Below, piece by piece: positions 42,762 through 53,150 of a DNA stretch of 64,000 nucleotides. This DNA comes from Flavobacterium weaverense (GTDB lineage: Bacteria > Bacteroidota > Bacteroidia > Flavobacteriales > Flavobacteriaceae). The notes beneath the pieces are model-generated. The model saw only the letters and a list, made by a program, of their open reading frames with translations. It searched no databases and was not told the DNA's origin. The stretch is from assembly GCF_003688495.1 (NCBI RefSeq), contig NZ_REFH01000011.1:124001-188000 (forward strand), in the 5' to 3' direction. Positions within the stretch are counted from its first letter, which is position 1; each line of letters opens with the position of its first letter. The position numbers and the translations under genes are program-made.

Positions 42762-45140
42762 CTATTTAACTTCAATATATTTACTTATGTATTTTAACGG
42801 ATCGTTATAAAATTGCTTAAAACTGCTGTCTTTTTCAATTTCACTATAGCCATACCCATATCCGTAATTATACTTATATCTAAAATTAGACTTGTTTTGT
42901 ATTCCATTCAAAACATAAACCATATTCGGTAATTTACTATCTTTATTTATCTTTTTAGAATACTTCAAAAGCTCTCTTTCTGTATAATTAAACCGTGTTA
43001 CATAAATCGATAGGTCAACCAAGGGTGAAATTAAAAAGGTGTCATTTACATAAATTGTGGGCGCAGAGTCGACAATAATATAGTCAAATTCACTCTTAGC
43101 CTCATCAATTAAACTATCTAGGCGTCCATTTGAAAATAAATAAGAGGGATTAGGAGGGATTATACCAGCAAAAAGTACCTTTAAAGGTGCACTAGAGACT
43201 CCCTTCTTAACAATCAAATCTCTCCAGTTAATATTCACATCACTTAAGTAACTCGATAATCCTTTTTCGGAGCTTTCCATTTGTAAAGCATAACCAATTT
43301 TAGGTTTTCGCATATCTGCCTCTACCAATAAAACCTTTTTATCATAACTTGAAAGTGCTAATGCTAAATTGCTAGCAATAAAAGTTTTGCCTTCACCCAT
43401 TATCGATGAAGTAACTAAAACAACATTTCCTAGCCCATCATCTTTTTTTAACGGAAGCGAAAAATTAACATTCGATGTTAATGTTCTGAAGACCTCAGCA
43501 TGAATTGACCTGTCGTTCTTATCTTTAAACACATTAAATCCTTCGAAAAATGGAATTTCTGCAATAATTGGCACTTTAGGACTTAAAACCTTTATTTGGT
43601 CTATATATTTAATCCTTGTATCAAAAAGAAAATAAATATACAAAAAAGCAAATGGAATAAATAAGCCTGCCACTAATGCTGCTAAATATAAAACACTCTT
43701 TTTTGGTGCTATAGGACTTATACCTGAACTAGCATAATCAATTATTTTTACTGAAGGAGCCGTAACTGCATAAGAAATTGCTGATTCTTCTCTTTTTTGT
43801 AATAAAATTAAATATAGGTTCTCTTTTATTTGTTGCTGTCTTTCAATTCCTCTAAGAACCTTTTCATTCATAGGTAAATTCGCCACCAAACCATTAGATT
43901 CCCTGTAATTATTTTTTTCTTGTAATAGAGCTACATTTAATTGTTGACTATAAGTTTTAATCGATTGATTAATATTATCTTTTAAAGTTATAATTTGAGA
44001 CTCTACGTATTTCATACTAGGGTTCTCCTCTCCGGCAGTTTTTAATAATTTATCCCTTTGTAATACTAAAGTGTTAAAATCATTAATTAAACTATTTAAA
44101 ATCAGATTATCTAAGCCTATATTGGCAGGCAATATAGAAAACCTAGTTTTACTATTTAATGCATCTTTTAGTAAATTAGACAAGGCAATTTGCGTCTCTA
44201 CCTTAAAAACACCTTCACTGGAAGAAGCTTTTGTTTCCACATTTACTTTAGTGTCAGCTTCTATGAAAGTTAAATTATTCGAGCGCTTATACTCTTTTTT
44301 CTGAGTTTCAATACTATCAAGTTCGTGAGTCAAAAATTTAAATCTTGAATCAATAAATTCAACTGTTTTTTTAGAAACTAATTGTTTATCATTAATCCCA
44401 TCTTGATTAAAATTTTCAATAATTTTATTAATAAATGCTTCCGATTTGTTGGTATTTACATCTTTAATAGAAACAGATAATACTTCACTCTCTTTCCCAA
44501 CAGCCTCTACATTTAATTTCTTCATCGAGCTTTCCAGTTCACTTCGAAAACATGAAATTACAATAATATATTCAGTACTTTCTGCCCCGCTATCAGAGCC
44601 AAGTTTCGATTCAATTAAAAGTTCATGACCTTCAACTATCGCTTTTACGTCATTACCCTTTAGAAAGATATTCTTTCCATTAGTATTAATTAGATATCCA
44701 TCTATATCAGTCGTAATCTTAAATGAAAAAGTCTCAAAAATAGAATCGTTATTAGCCAAAGAACTTACTCTTATACTTGTATTCCACAGCTCCGTATTTC
44801 TAAATTTTCCCTCAGAAAAATACCTAGTAGTTAAATTTAGCTCTCTAATAATAGGCTCAAATAAACGCTTTGAGTTTAAAACTTCTATTTCATTCTCTAG
44901 GTTTATCTTTGAATTACTCCCCATTAAGGATAAAAAATCACTGGGTAGTTTTAAACTTTTATCATCTCCTACTATTTTTATCTTCGAAACTGTAAGAAAG
45001 ACAGGGTTCTTATATTTTATATAAAAAAAACATACTATAAAAGATAAAATTATTGTTAATATGAATAGCTTCCAATAAAACATATATTTAAAAAGCTCTG
45101 ATTTAAAGTTTGTTTGATCATTAAGGTTATTTTTTGGCAT
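42762..45140 (-). CDS. wzc: Polysaccharide co-polymerase / BY-kinase (Wzc type)
   Basis: Inner-membrane tyrosine autokinase that controls chain length and export of capsule or exopolysaccharide. Two membrane helices flank a Wzz domain: one near 15-45 and one near 465-495. Between them are long coiled coils. The kinase domain has Walker A around Lys585 (S-S-I-M-G-E-G-K-T), Walker A' V-L-L-V-E-A-D-M-R-K-P, and Y-I-I-V-D-S-A-P-T. The C-terminus carries the tyrosine cluster Y-K-Y-N-Y-G-Y-G-Y-G-Y. At 792 aa it is complete. It starts 2 bases after the WecA-Wza fusion gene ends, so the export components are co-expressed. Confidence 0.95.
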   Translation of the reverse strand: MPKNNLNDQTNFKSELFKYMFYWKLFILTIILSFIVCFFYIKYKNPVFLTVSKIKIVGDDKSLKLPSDFLSLMGSNSKINLENEIEVLNSKRLFEPIIRELNLTTRYFSEGKFRNTELWNTSIRVSSLANNDSIFETFSFKITTDIDGYLINTNGKNIFLKGNDVKAIVEGHELLIESKLGSDSGAESTEYIIVISCFRSELESSMKKLNVEAVGKESEVLSVSIKDVNTNKSEAFINKIIENFNQDGINDKQLVSKKTVEFIDSRFKFLTHELDSIETQKKEYKRSNNLTFIEADTKVNVETKASSSEGVFKVETQIALSNLLKDALNSKTRFSILPANIGLDNLILNSLINDFNTLVLQRDKLLKTAGEENPSMKYVESQIITLKDNINQSIKTYSQQLNVALLQEKNNYRESNGLVANLPMNEKVLRGIERQQQIKENLYLILLQKREESAISYAVTAPSVKIIDYASSGISPIAPKKSVLYLAALVAGLFIPFAFLYIYFLFDTRIKYIDQIKVLSPKVPIIAEIPFFEGFNVFKDKNDRSIHAEVFRTLTSNVNFSLPLKKDDGLGNVVLVTSSIMGEGKTFIASNLALALSSYDKKVLLVEADMRKPKIGYALQMESSEKGLSSYLSDVNINWRDLIVKKGVSSAPLKVLFAGIIPPNPSYLFSNGRLDSLIDEAKSEFDYIIVDSAPTIYVNDTFLISPLVDLSIYVTRFNYTERELLKYSKKINKDSKLPNMVYVLNGIQNKSNFRYKYNYGYGYGYSEIEKDSSFKQFYNDPLKYISKYIEVK

Positions 45141-45142
45141 GA

Positions 45143-47014
45143 TTATTTTTTAAGTAGTAAATAAGTTGTTAATAACAATGAGATTAAAGAAACTACTGTT
45201 CCTGTATTCCCTATTATTCCACCAGATTTAATTTTAGAGTAATTTGGGTTTACAATTATGACATCATTTTGCTTAATAAAATAAGCCTCTGAATCAAACC
45301 ATTTAGTCGAAGTCAGGTCAATATGAATGATGTTTTTAACTCCGTTTTCTTGGCGGATTAATAGTACATCATTTCGCTTACCATTTATTGTTAAATCACC
45401 AGCCAAACCTAAGGCCTGCAGAAGCGTAAGATTTTTTTCTAAAAACGAATATGTTCCTGGAACCTTAACTTCTCCCAAAATTGTTACTTTTGAATTCAAG
45501 TTCCAAACAACTACATTAGGATTTTTCAAATGCCCCTCATTAATTAATTTAGTGCTCAAATATGACTCTAAATCACTTGTAGACTTATCAGTTACGGCAA
45601 TAACTCCTAAAACTGGCAAAGTAATATTCCCCTCATTATTTACAAGAAACCCTTTCAATTTTATACCTTCAGATGTAGTAGGGGTACTAGTAGTACTCTG
45701 TAAAAGGTCTGCGTTATAAACTCTAGATGATTCTATATCTAGTGAACTAATTCTAACGGAAATTATGTCATTCGTCTCAATTTTTTGATCCATAGGCAAA
45801 TGAGAAATAAACTCTATTTTATCAGGAGATTGGAAATACAAAACATCTTTCTTGGTCGTACAGGAAACAAAAACACTTTGTCCTATATACAGAAGTATAA
45901 AAAAAGTAAACACCTTAATTAATCGAATTCTCATTTCTTTTATAGATATAATATGGGGGATTATGAAAATAAATAATCCAGTAATGACTACTATCAATAG
46001 TTGGACATTTACTGATAAATCCGTTATTAAAAAGGACACGAAAACCAATAAAAATGTAGCCATTCCTACGTATAAAGATATTTGCCAATGGTTAAACCCT
46101 AGACTTAGAAAGCGGTGATGAATGTGGTTTTTATCCGCTAAAAAAGGGCTCTTTTTTAACACGAAAACTCGAATCATGAAAATTCGTAGTGTATCCAGTA
46201 AAGGATAAAAAAAGAGTGAAATTATAATGATAGGAGAGATTATTACTGAACCATTAAAGAAAGGGGAATTTGAAAATGACAATAAGGATATACTAAGATA
46301 TGCGATCAGAAAACCAACAATCAACGATCCAGTATCTCCCATAAAAATCTTTCTTTTATTAGAAAAATTATAATATAAGAACGAAAGCAAGGCAGCAACT
46401 AAAGAAAATGAAACTGTAGCTAGGTATATTTCCCCAAGCGCATAGAAAATAATCCCTGAAACAATTGAAAAAATTATCGCAATCACACCTGCCAAACCAT
46501 CAATCCCATCGACGAGATTGTAGGCATTAATAATTACTAAAAAAGTAAAAAGAGTAACTAAGACAGAAGAAAGATATCCAATGGAGTTTATAGTAAACAT
46601 TCCATGAAAACTATCAATTCTAAGCTCCGTGACAAATATTATGAAAAGAGAAGCTATTAATTGGCCTGTGAATTTAGTTCTAGCTGATAAAACAAGGATG
46701 TCGTCTTTAATTCCCAAGAAGAACAACATGATTAGCGAACCTATTAAGGCAGGAAATATTTCATTTTGGTATATCGACCCATATAGCGACAAAGCTAAAG
46801 TAACTCCTATAAAAATACCCACACCTCCTAAAGTAGGAGTTTTTCGCGAATGTGAACTCCTCTCATTTGCATCAACCATTAATTTCTTTTGATAGCATAA
46901 CGATATAATGACTGGGAATATCACAAAACTTGAACTCAAAGAAAGAAGAAAAGTTATTAAAATCCAATAATCTTGCTTAAAATTTTCTGATAAATACTTT
47001 ACAATTTCTAGCAC
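45143..47014 (-). CDS. WecA-like glycosyl-1-phosphate transferase fused to a Wza-like export lipoprotein
   Basis: Residues 1-360 are a complete WecA/MraY-family enzyme that starts glycan synthesis on undecaprenyl phosphate: about ten membrane helices, N-L-V-D-G-I-D-G-L-A-G at 166-176, M-G-D-T-G-S-L at 225-231, and H-I-H-H-R at 297-301. From Met361 the same frame encodes a complete Wza-type polysaccharide export protein of 263 residues. It begins like a lipoprotein signal (M-R-I-R-L-I-K-V, a hydrophobic core, and V-F-V-S-C385) and continues with polysaccharide export and SLBB domains (V-L-G-E-V-K-V-P-G-T-Y-S-F). The two halves normally sit in different membranes. Either the fusion is processed, or an internal start at 45934 makes the export protein separately. 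Confidence 0.9.
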   Translation of the reverse strand: MLEIVKYLSENFKQDYWILITFLLSLSSSFVIFPVIISLCYQKKLMVDANERSSHSRKTPTLGGVGIFIGVTLALSLYGSIYQNEIFPALIGSLIMLFFLGIKDDILVLSARTKFTGQLIASLFIIFVTELRIDSFHGMFTINSIGYLSSVLVTLFTFLVIINAYNLVDGIDGLAGVIAIIFSIVSGIIFYALGEIYLATVSFSLVAALLSFLYYNFSNKRKIFMGDTGSLIVGFLIAYLSISLLSFSNSPFFNGSVIISPIIIISLFFYPLLDTLRIFMIRVFVLKKSPFLADKNHIHHRFLSLGFNHWQISLYVGMATFLLVFVSFLITDLSVNVQLLIVVITGLFIFIIPHIISIKEMRIRLIKVFTFFILLYIGQSVFVSCTTKKDVLYFQSPDKIEFISHLPMDQKIETNDIISVRISSLDIESSRVYNADLLQSTTSTPTTSEGIKLKGFLVNNEGNITLPVLGVIAVTDKSTSDLESYLSTKLINEGHLKNPNVVVWNLNSKVTILGEVKVPGTYSFLEKNLTLLQALGLAGDLTINGKRNDVLLIRQENGVKNIIHIDLTSTKWFDSEAYFIKQNDVIIVNPNYSKIKSGGIIGNTGTVVSLISLLLTTYLLLKK

Positions 47015-47860
47015 TTCTATGTTTTAAAATGGGTTAAAAGGCGAAATTATATTGATTTAATTACACTTTATTATTATAAGTAATAAGTGGTATGTATAGG
47101 TTTATAAATGCTTTAAAATGTTAAAAAAAAATAGTAAACATACGCAATAGCGTATTAACGAAAATTAAATTTCACTTATTAACCTTAAACTGCCGATTAA
47201 ATGCAAAAGTCAACGTTTAATTAATGCCGCAAAAGTTTTTAGAAGTTAGAAAACCATTAACATAGTTTTGCTTACAAAAATTACTTAATAATGCCCTGCT
47301 GTTCTACCTATTATAAGCCTCAGCAAGAGAAAAAAGCCACTATCGTTATAAAAATGGATTTTGAATCCTATATACCTTATGCGTTCAGCTCTCTGAAATT
47401 AGAAAATGGTTTGACATGGAAAATAAAGGGTGTTACTATTAATTAAATCCTATGTTTTTGGAAATTGTAGATTATGAAAATCTAAATAAAGTTTTTGGAA
47501 AATCAGAGGTAATATCTGATAATGAATTTATTCAATAGCACTATGGATTATAAAATAAGTATCGCGCCATAAAAGTTACAAATTGTACACTGCAATACAT
47601 TCTTACCCCTCAAGGTTTTGAGGATAAAAAAGTTGAAATTAAAAAAATGGAAACTAAATGTATTACCGTAAACATGGATCAGATAGGGGTACTAATTACG
47701 ATTTATCAATAAAGTCAATTTATAATGCAGAGCTTCCTTTAATATAATAGGTCTGGTGAAGTTGTAGTAAGGAATATTTTTAATGATCTAAATAGGGTCG
47801 CTTTTTTGTTAAAAAACAAAAGAAAACACTACTAAAACCACAAATTAATTTTCAATTTAA
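47015..47860. other. Intergenic region between divergent polysaccharide operons
   Basis: About 850 bases without an intact gene. Around 47450-47660 short open segments recur in changing frames, among them one reading Y-I-L-T-P-Q-G-F-E-D-K. This hints at a decayed MarR-type regulator, as is common at the head of such loci, but the evidence is thin. No JUMPstart element, RNA or repeat was recognised. Promoters for both operons must lie here, but no good consensus was found. Confidence 0.45.
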
Positions 47861-48982
47861 ATGAAGAAAATACTAATTGTATTTGGCACAAGACCAGAAG
47901 CTATAAAAATGGCGCCTCTAATTAAAGAGTTTAAGAAACATACTAATATTTTCGAGACAAAAATATGCGTCACGGCTCAACATAGAGAAATGTTGGACCA
48001 GGTTTTAGATTTTTTTGAGGTAATTCCAGATTACGATTTAGATCTAATGAAGACAAATCAAAATCTGTTCGATTTAACAGCAAAAATCATTACCAATATG
48101 AAACCTGTCCTTGATGATTTTAAGCCAGATTTTGTATTTGTTCATGGAGACACTACTACCTCAATGGCTGCTAGTATTGCTGCATATTATAGCGGAATTA
48201 AAGTCTGTCATGTCGAAGCTGGCTTAAGGACATTCGATAAAAACTCCCCATTCCCAGAAGAAATGAATCGACAGATAACGGGGCGTATATCTGATTATCA
48301 TTTTGCACCTACAAGTACATCGAAAGAAAATTTGCGTATTGAAAACATTCCTGAAGAAAGAATTTTAGTGACAGGAAACACTGTTATTGACGCCTTGTTA
48401 CAAAGCGTAGATAAAGTGAATAACAATCCCAGCACATTAATAAAATCTATTTCAAAAACAATTGGAAACAGCGAGATCATCTTAGTTACGGGTCACCGTC
48501 GTGAGAATCATGGAGAAGGCTTTATTAGAATTTGCGACGCCTTAAAAAAAATTGCAAAAGACAACAAAGGACGTTTTATTATTTACCCTGTTCACCTTAA
48601 CCCTAAAGTACAAGAACCTGTCCGATTAATTTTATCAGAAGTGACAAATATTTTGTTAATAGCCCCACTAGCCTATCAAGATTTTATTTGGACGATGAAT
48701 CGAGCTAAGCTTATTATAACCGACAGCGGAGGCGTTCAAGAAGAGGCGCTAAGTTTAGGTAAACCAGTTTTAGTAATGAGAGATACGACCGAAAGGCCAG
48801 AAGCCGTTGAAGCAGGGACGGTTCTATTAGTAGGCACTGACACAGAAACGATTGTTACCGAAGCCTTAAGTCTTTTAAACAATCCAGAACGTTTACAAAG
48901 CATGAGTCAGTTGCATAATCCTTATGGTGATGGATACGCTTGCGAGCGTATTGTAAATTTCATCTCAGAACTACAGAACTAA
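47861..48982 (+). CDS. wecB: UDP-N-acetylglucosamine 2-epimerase (non-hydrolysing)
   Basis: Converts UDP-GlcNAc to UDP-ManNAc. The N-terminus is the family hallmark, F-G-T-R-P-E-A-I-K-M-A-P-L-I. Further signatures are F-V-H-G-D-T-T-T-S-M-A, C-H-V-E-A-G-L-R-T, T-G-H-R-R-E-N and I-T-D-S-G-G-V-Q-E-E-A. At 373 aa it is complete. The next gene oxidises the product to UDP-ManNAcA, so these two are a substrate pathway. It heads the rightward polysaccharide operon. Confidence 0.97.
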   Translation: MKKILIVFGTRPEAIKMAPLIKEFKKHTNIFETKICVTAQHREMLDQVLDFFEVIPDYDLDLMKTNQNLFDLTAKIITNMKPVLDDFKPDFVFVHGDTTTSMAASIAAYYSGIKVCHVEAGLRTFDKNSPFPEEMNRQITGRISDYHFAPTSTSKENLRIENIPEERILVTGNTVIDALLQSVDKVNNNPSTLIKSISKTIGNSEIILVTGHRRENHGEGFIRICDALKKIAKDNKGRFIIYPVHLNPKVQEPVRLILSEVTNILLIAPLAYQDFIWTMNRAKLIITDSGGVQEEALSLGKPVLVMRDTTERPEAVEAGTVLLVGTDTETIVTEALSLLNNPERLQSMSQLHNPYGDGYACERIVNFISELQN

Positions 48983-49162
48983 ATAAAGTCATCAGCCGAT
49001 GATGGATATGTACGTATCAAAAAAAAAAAAACGTCTGGAGGACTATCTATTATATAATGAAATAGGACAAAAATACATCGAGAACCATTTTCGTAAATAA
49101 GAATAAAACTATTAACTCTAAACGTGTTAAAAGAAAAGAAAAATAAAACAGATAAAATAGCA

Positions 49163-50377
49163 ATGACACAGTCAGAAGTAGTAATGATAGGTTTAGGTTA
49201 TATTGGTTTACCTACCGCAGCTTTAATAGCGTCGAACAACATCCAAGTTCACGGAGTAGATATTAACCAAACCGTTGTTGATACAATAAATAAAGGTCAA
49301 ATACATATTATAGAACCTGAATTAGATGTTGCAGTAGCAAATGCTGTAAAAATGGGTTATCTTAAAGCAGCAACAACACCAATTATTGCAAAGAACTATT
49401 TAATTGTTGTACCCACGCCTTTTAAAGGAAAAAACGAACCAGATATTTCATTTGTAGAAGCCGCTACTATGGGAGTAATCCCCATATTGAAAGAAGGAGA
49501 TCTATTTATTATAGAATCAACTTCACCAATTGGGACTACTGAAAAAATAAAAAATTTAATTTATAGTGAACGTCCAGAATTAAAAGATCTACTACACATT
49601 GCTTACTGTCCAGAACGAGTTTTACCAGGGAATGTTATGCATGAATTAGTACATAATGACAGAGTTATTGGCGGAATAGATGAAAAATCTACACTAATAG
49701 CAGCTCAGTTCTACGCAAGGTTTGTCAAAGGAAAGCTACATCACACTAATGCTAAAACTGCCGAAATGTGTAAGTTAGTTGAGAACTCATCACGAGATGT
49801 TCAAATCGCATTTGCAAACGAGCTTTCCCTAATTTGTGATAAAGCAGGAATTAACACTTGGGAATTGATTAATCTAGCGAATAAACATCCAAGAGTAACT
49901 ATTTTACAACCTGGCTGCGGTGTTGGAGGACATTGCATTGCAGTTGATCCTTATTTTATTGCTGCTGATTATCCTTTAGAATCAAAAATAATAAGTGCTG
50001 CCAGAGAGGTAAATAATTATAAATCTTTTTGGTGTGCAGAAAAAGTTCAAACGGCCAAACTTGCTTATGAGTTAAAATACGGAAAAAAACCTAGCATTGC
50101 TTTAATGGGCTTAGCTTTTAAACCAAATATTGATGATCTAAGAGAATCTCCAGCGAAATATATTGCTCAAAAAATACTCCACAATGATAATAACGGCGAA
50201 TATTTCATTGTTGAACCAAATATCAGTGAACATAAAGTCTTTAAACTATCAAATTATATAGAAGCTGCTTCATCTGCTGATATAATTGTTTTCCTAGTAA
50301 ATCACAAAGAATTTAAAAATTTAGAAATTGCTAGCGACAAAATCATATTGGATTTTTGTGGATCATTAAACGAGTAA
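49163..50377 (+). CDS. wecC: UDP-N-acetyl-D-mannosamine dehydrogenase
   Basis: Oxidises UDP-ManNAc to UDP-ManNAcA with NAD. The Rossmann motif is V-M-I-G-L-G-Y-I-G-L-P, followed by I-V-V-P-T-P-F. The second domain has the catalytic Cys in P-G-C-G-V-G-G-H-C-I-A-V-D-P and K-L-V-E-N-S-S-R-D. The C-terminal UDP-binding domain has L-M-G-L-A-F-K-P-N-I-D-D-L-R-E-S-P. I chose the ATG at 49163 because the family starts shortly before the Rossmann strand; an in-frame GTG at 49124 would add 13 Lys-rich residues. The 404-aa size is normal. It follows wecB and fits with the WecG-family gene at the end of the operon. Confidence 0.95.
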   Translation: MTQSEVVMIGLGYIGLPTAALIASNNIQVHGVDINQTVVDTINKGQIHIIEPELDVAVANAVKMGYLKAATTPIIAKNYLIVVPTPFKGKNEPDISFVEAATMGVIPILKEGDLFIIESTSPIGTTEKIKNLIYSERPELKDLLHIAYCPERVLPGNVMHELVHNDRVIGGIDEKSTLIAAQFYARFVKGKLHHTNAKTAEMCKLVENSSRDVQIAFANELSLICDKAGINTWELINLANKHPRVTILQPGCGVGGHCIAVDPYFIAADYPLESKIISAAREVNNYKSFWCAEKVQTAKLAYELKYGKKPSIALMGLAFKPNIDDLRESPAKYIAQKILHNDNNGEYFIVEPNISEHKVFKLSNYIEAASSADIIVFLVNHKEFKNLEIASDKIILDFCGSLNE

Positions 50378-50464
50378 ATAGTTTTATTACGTTTTTACAA
50401 ATCTGTCAATTCAAAGAGATGTATTATATCTTCAAGATTTAAAATAATAAAATATCAAAAACAC

Positions 50465-51475
50465 ATGATAAAACAGATTTCGAAAAAAATATTAGGGATA
50501 CATAATATATATTACCTTATAAATTTAAGATTATTGTTATTAAACTTCAAAGAAGATTTAAAATTATTTATGAGATATTCTACGGTTTTTAGAGCTAATA
50601 ATTTTAAGAACAAAGAGGCTCTAATAATATTAGCGTATCACAGCATAGAAAAAGGCTTTTTATTTAAAAAAATTAAGCCACAATTTGCTAAACACAGAGT
50701 AATTAAACTACATAGTTTACTTTCAGACAAACAAATTATTAGTACAATCGCTTCTAGCCAGATAGAGGTCGCATATAGGGTCATGTGTCAGTACTATGAA
50801 GTCCATGAAGATCTAAAAACAAATATCAGCGAGTTTTATACCCAAGAACAATATGATTTTTATAAATCGTTAATAGGATATAAAAACAAATCACTTTTTA
50901 ACAGCGTAGTGGAGTATAATAGATCTGAATTCTATAAAAAAAACAATGAAGATTTTGAGAGTTTTTCTTGGTCTAGAAAGAGTGTTAGGAATTATACCGG
51001 TGCAAAAATCGAAAGAAACTTAATTGAGAAAGCAATATCTCTTGCTTCAAATGCTCCTTCAGTATGTAATAGACAGGCATCAAAAGTATATCTGATAGAA
51101 AATAAATCTAAAATTGACGAAATATTAAAAATTCAAGGTGGTTTTACAGGATATTCAGAAAATGTAGTGCAATTGCTAATTGTTACATCTGATAGAAATT
51201 ACTTTTATACTGTCGGTGAACGCAATCAATTTTATATTGATGGAGGGATTTTTTTAATGAATCTCTTATATGCATTACATTTTTATAAAATTGCAAATTG
51301 TCCTGCAAATTGGGGCAAACTTATTCGTGATGAAAAACTATTACAAAACTATGTCACTCTTCCACAATCTGAGAAAATAATATGCATGATACCTGTTGGA
51401 GTAGCTCAAAATGAATTTAGGATTACTTTGTCAAAAAGGAGAAGTCTTAAGGAGATTTTTAAGGTCATTGATTAA
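50465..51475 (+). CDS. Nitroreductase-like protein with unique N-terminal region
   Basis: Residues about 165-336 are a nitroreductase-family flavoprotein domain: S-R-K-S-V-R-N-Y-T, S-N-A-P-S-V-C-N-R-Q, and the late I-P-V-G-V segment. The first 160 residues (Y-H-S-I-E-K-G-F-L-F near 60) are not recognised but look like a sugar- or amino-acid-biosynthesis partner domain. Such two-part proteins are common beside polysaccharide pyruvyl transferases, and one lies two genes downstream. A redox modification of a sugar or its carrier is plausible, though the substrate is unknown. At 336 aa it is longer than simple nitroreductases (about 200 aa). Confidence 0.8.
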   Translation: MIKQISKKILGIHNIYYLINLRLLLLNFKEDLKLFMRYSTVFRANNFKNKEALIILAYHSIEKGFLFKKIKPQFAKHRVIKLHSLLSDKQIISTIASSQIEVAYRVMCQYYEVHEDLKTNISEFYTQEQYDFYKSLIGYKNKSLFNSVVEYNRSEFYKKNNEDFESFSWSRKSVRNYTGAKIERNLIEKAISLASNAPSVCNRQASKVYLIENKSKIDEILKIQGGFTGYSENVVQLLIVTSDRNYFYTVGERNQFYIDGGIFLMNLLYALHFYKIANCPANWGKLIRDEKLLQNYVTLPQSEKIICMIPVGVAQNEFRITLSKRRSLKEIFKVID

Positions 51476-51611
51476 TCCGAGAAATTAAAACATTACAACT
51501 GGTGTCACAAACGAAATTTAGTAGGGTTCCTCAACATTATGTAATAAAACTTACATTATTTTTTTGAGTTGATAACTGCATTTCCCTTAACAAGTGTTTT
51601 AAACTGAAAGA

Positions 51612-53150
51612 ATGAATAAAACAAATAATCAAAGAATAGCTAAAAATACGTTCATGTTGTTTACACGAATGATAGTATTAATGCTTGTCACATTATACAC
51701 CTCGAGAATTATTCTTAATGTTTTAGGTGTAATAGATTATGGTATCTATAATTTAGTTGCTGGGGTGGTTACTTCCCTTTCTTTCTTAAACTCTTCAATG
51801 TCGTCCGCAACACAAAGGTTTTTATCCTATGAACTAGGAGCTAAAAACACCCAAAAAATAAAGATGGTCTTTAGTATGAGCGTCAATATTCACATAATTA
51901 TTGCAGTACTAATATTAATTATTAGCGAAACTATCGGATTATGGGTGTTAAATAATAGTCTGAAAATCCCTTCCGAAAGATTAGTTGCAGCTAATTGGGT
52001 CTATCAGTTTTCTATACTTACATTTATTGTTAACATAATAAGTGTACCATACAATGCTGCGATCATTACATATGAAAAAATGAATGTTTTTGCATTAATA
52101 AGTGTTTTTGAGGTGGTTTTAAAGTTAATAGCAGTATTTATTTTAGAAGCTTTTGGCTATGATAAATTACAACTTTATGCAATTTTAATATTCTCCGTGT
52201 CATTTATAATAAGAATTATTTATGGACAGTATACCAAAAGAAATATTAAAGACTGTTGTTACATATTTACTTGGGATAAGTGTCTTTTTAAAACATTGTT
52301 ATCTTATTCATCCTGGAACTTATGGGGTAATATCGCTTCGGTTGGCTTCAATTCAGGAATTGATATACTATTGAATATCTTTTTTGGACCAATGGTTAAC
52401 GCCGCTAAAGGTATTGCTTATCAAGTAAATTATGCGTTGAGCAGTTTTCTAATAAATTTTCAAACCGCTATGAATCCTCAGATCATTAAATCTTATGCGG
52501 CGGAAAATTATGATTACATGATTAAACTTGTTTTTACCGGTGCAAGACTATCTTATTATTTAATGCTGTTAATAAGTCTCCCACTCATTCTAAGTACTCC
52601 ACAAATTGTTCATTGGTGGCTAGGTAAAGTTCCAGATTATACTACTGTATTTTGCAGATTAATTATAATTAATACTTTAATAAATTCAATCTCTGGCACT
52701 TTAATGACAGGAGTACAAGCTACAGGTAAAATTAAGTTATACCAAAGTGTGGTGGGAGGCTTATTATTACTAATCGTTCCTATTTCCTACGTTTTTTTGA
52801 AGTTTGGATATCCGCCTCAAACGACTTTTTATGTTTATATAGCATTAAGCATTACTTCATTGTTTGCCCGAATCGCTATTATTAGTCCAATTCTCAAAAT
52901 TCCGAAAGTTAGATTCACTAAAGATCTCCTTCTACCAATTTTTTTTATATCAATTGGTCCTCTGACTATTTTGCTTTTATTAAATAATTACTCGGAAAAC
53001 AACTTCAATAATTTTATTTTCCTTAATCTAATTTTATTTTCAACAACACTAACCATAATATATTTCTTTGGACTAAAAAAAGAAGAAAAAGAGTTCATAG
53101 CAAGTAATATTTCTTCGATAAATAAAAAATTTAAATTACTTAAAAAATGA
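51612..53150 (+). CDS. Wzx-like oligosaccharide flippase
   Basis: Moves lipid-linked repeat units across the inner membrane. The protein has about 12-14 hydrophobic segments over 512 residues and the opening typical of the polysaccharide transporter/MOP superfamily: R-I-A-K-N-T-F-M-L-F, L-Y-T-S-R-I-I-L-N-V-L-G and I-D-Y-G-I-Y-N-L-V-A-G-V. The end is basic. Its last 4 bases overlap the start of the pyruvyl transferase gene (ATGA), so the two are coupled. The family is sure; the cargo is unknown. Confidence 0.92.
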   Translation: MNKTNNQRIAKNTFMLFTRMIVLMLVTLYTSRIILNVLGVIDYGIYNLVAGVVTSLSFLNSSMSSATQRFLSYELGAKNTQKIKMVFSMSVNIHIIIAVLILIISETIGLWVLNNSLKIPSERLVAANWVYQFSILTFIVNIISVPYNAAIITYEKMNVFALISVFEVVLKLIAVFILEAFGYDKLQLYAILIFSVSFIIRIIYGQYTKRNIKDCCYIFTWDKCLFKTLLSYSSWNLWGNIASVGFNSGIDILLNIFFGPMVNAAKGIAYQVNYALSSFLINFQTAMNPQIIKSYAAENYDYMIKLVFTGARLSYYLMLLISLPLILSTPQIVHWWLGKVPDYTTVFCRLIIINTLINSISGTLMTGVQATGKIKLYQSVVGGLLLLIVPISYVFLKFGYPPQTTFYVYIALSITSLFARIAIISPILKIPKVRFTKDLLLPIFFISIGPLTILLLLNNYSENNFNNFIFLNLILFSTTLTIIYFFGLKKEEKEFIASNISSINKKFKLLKK

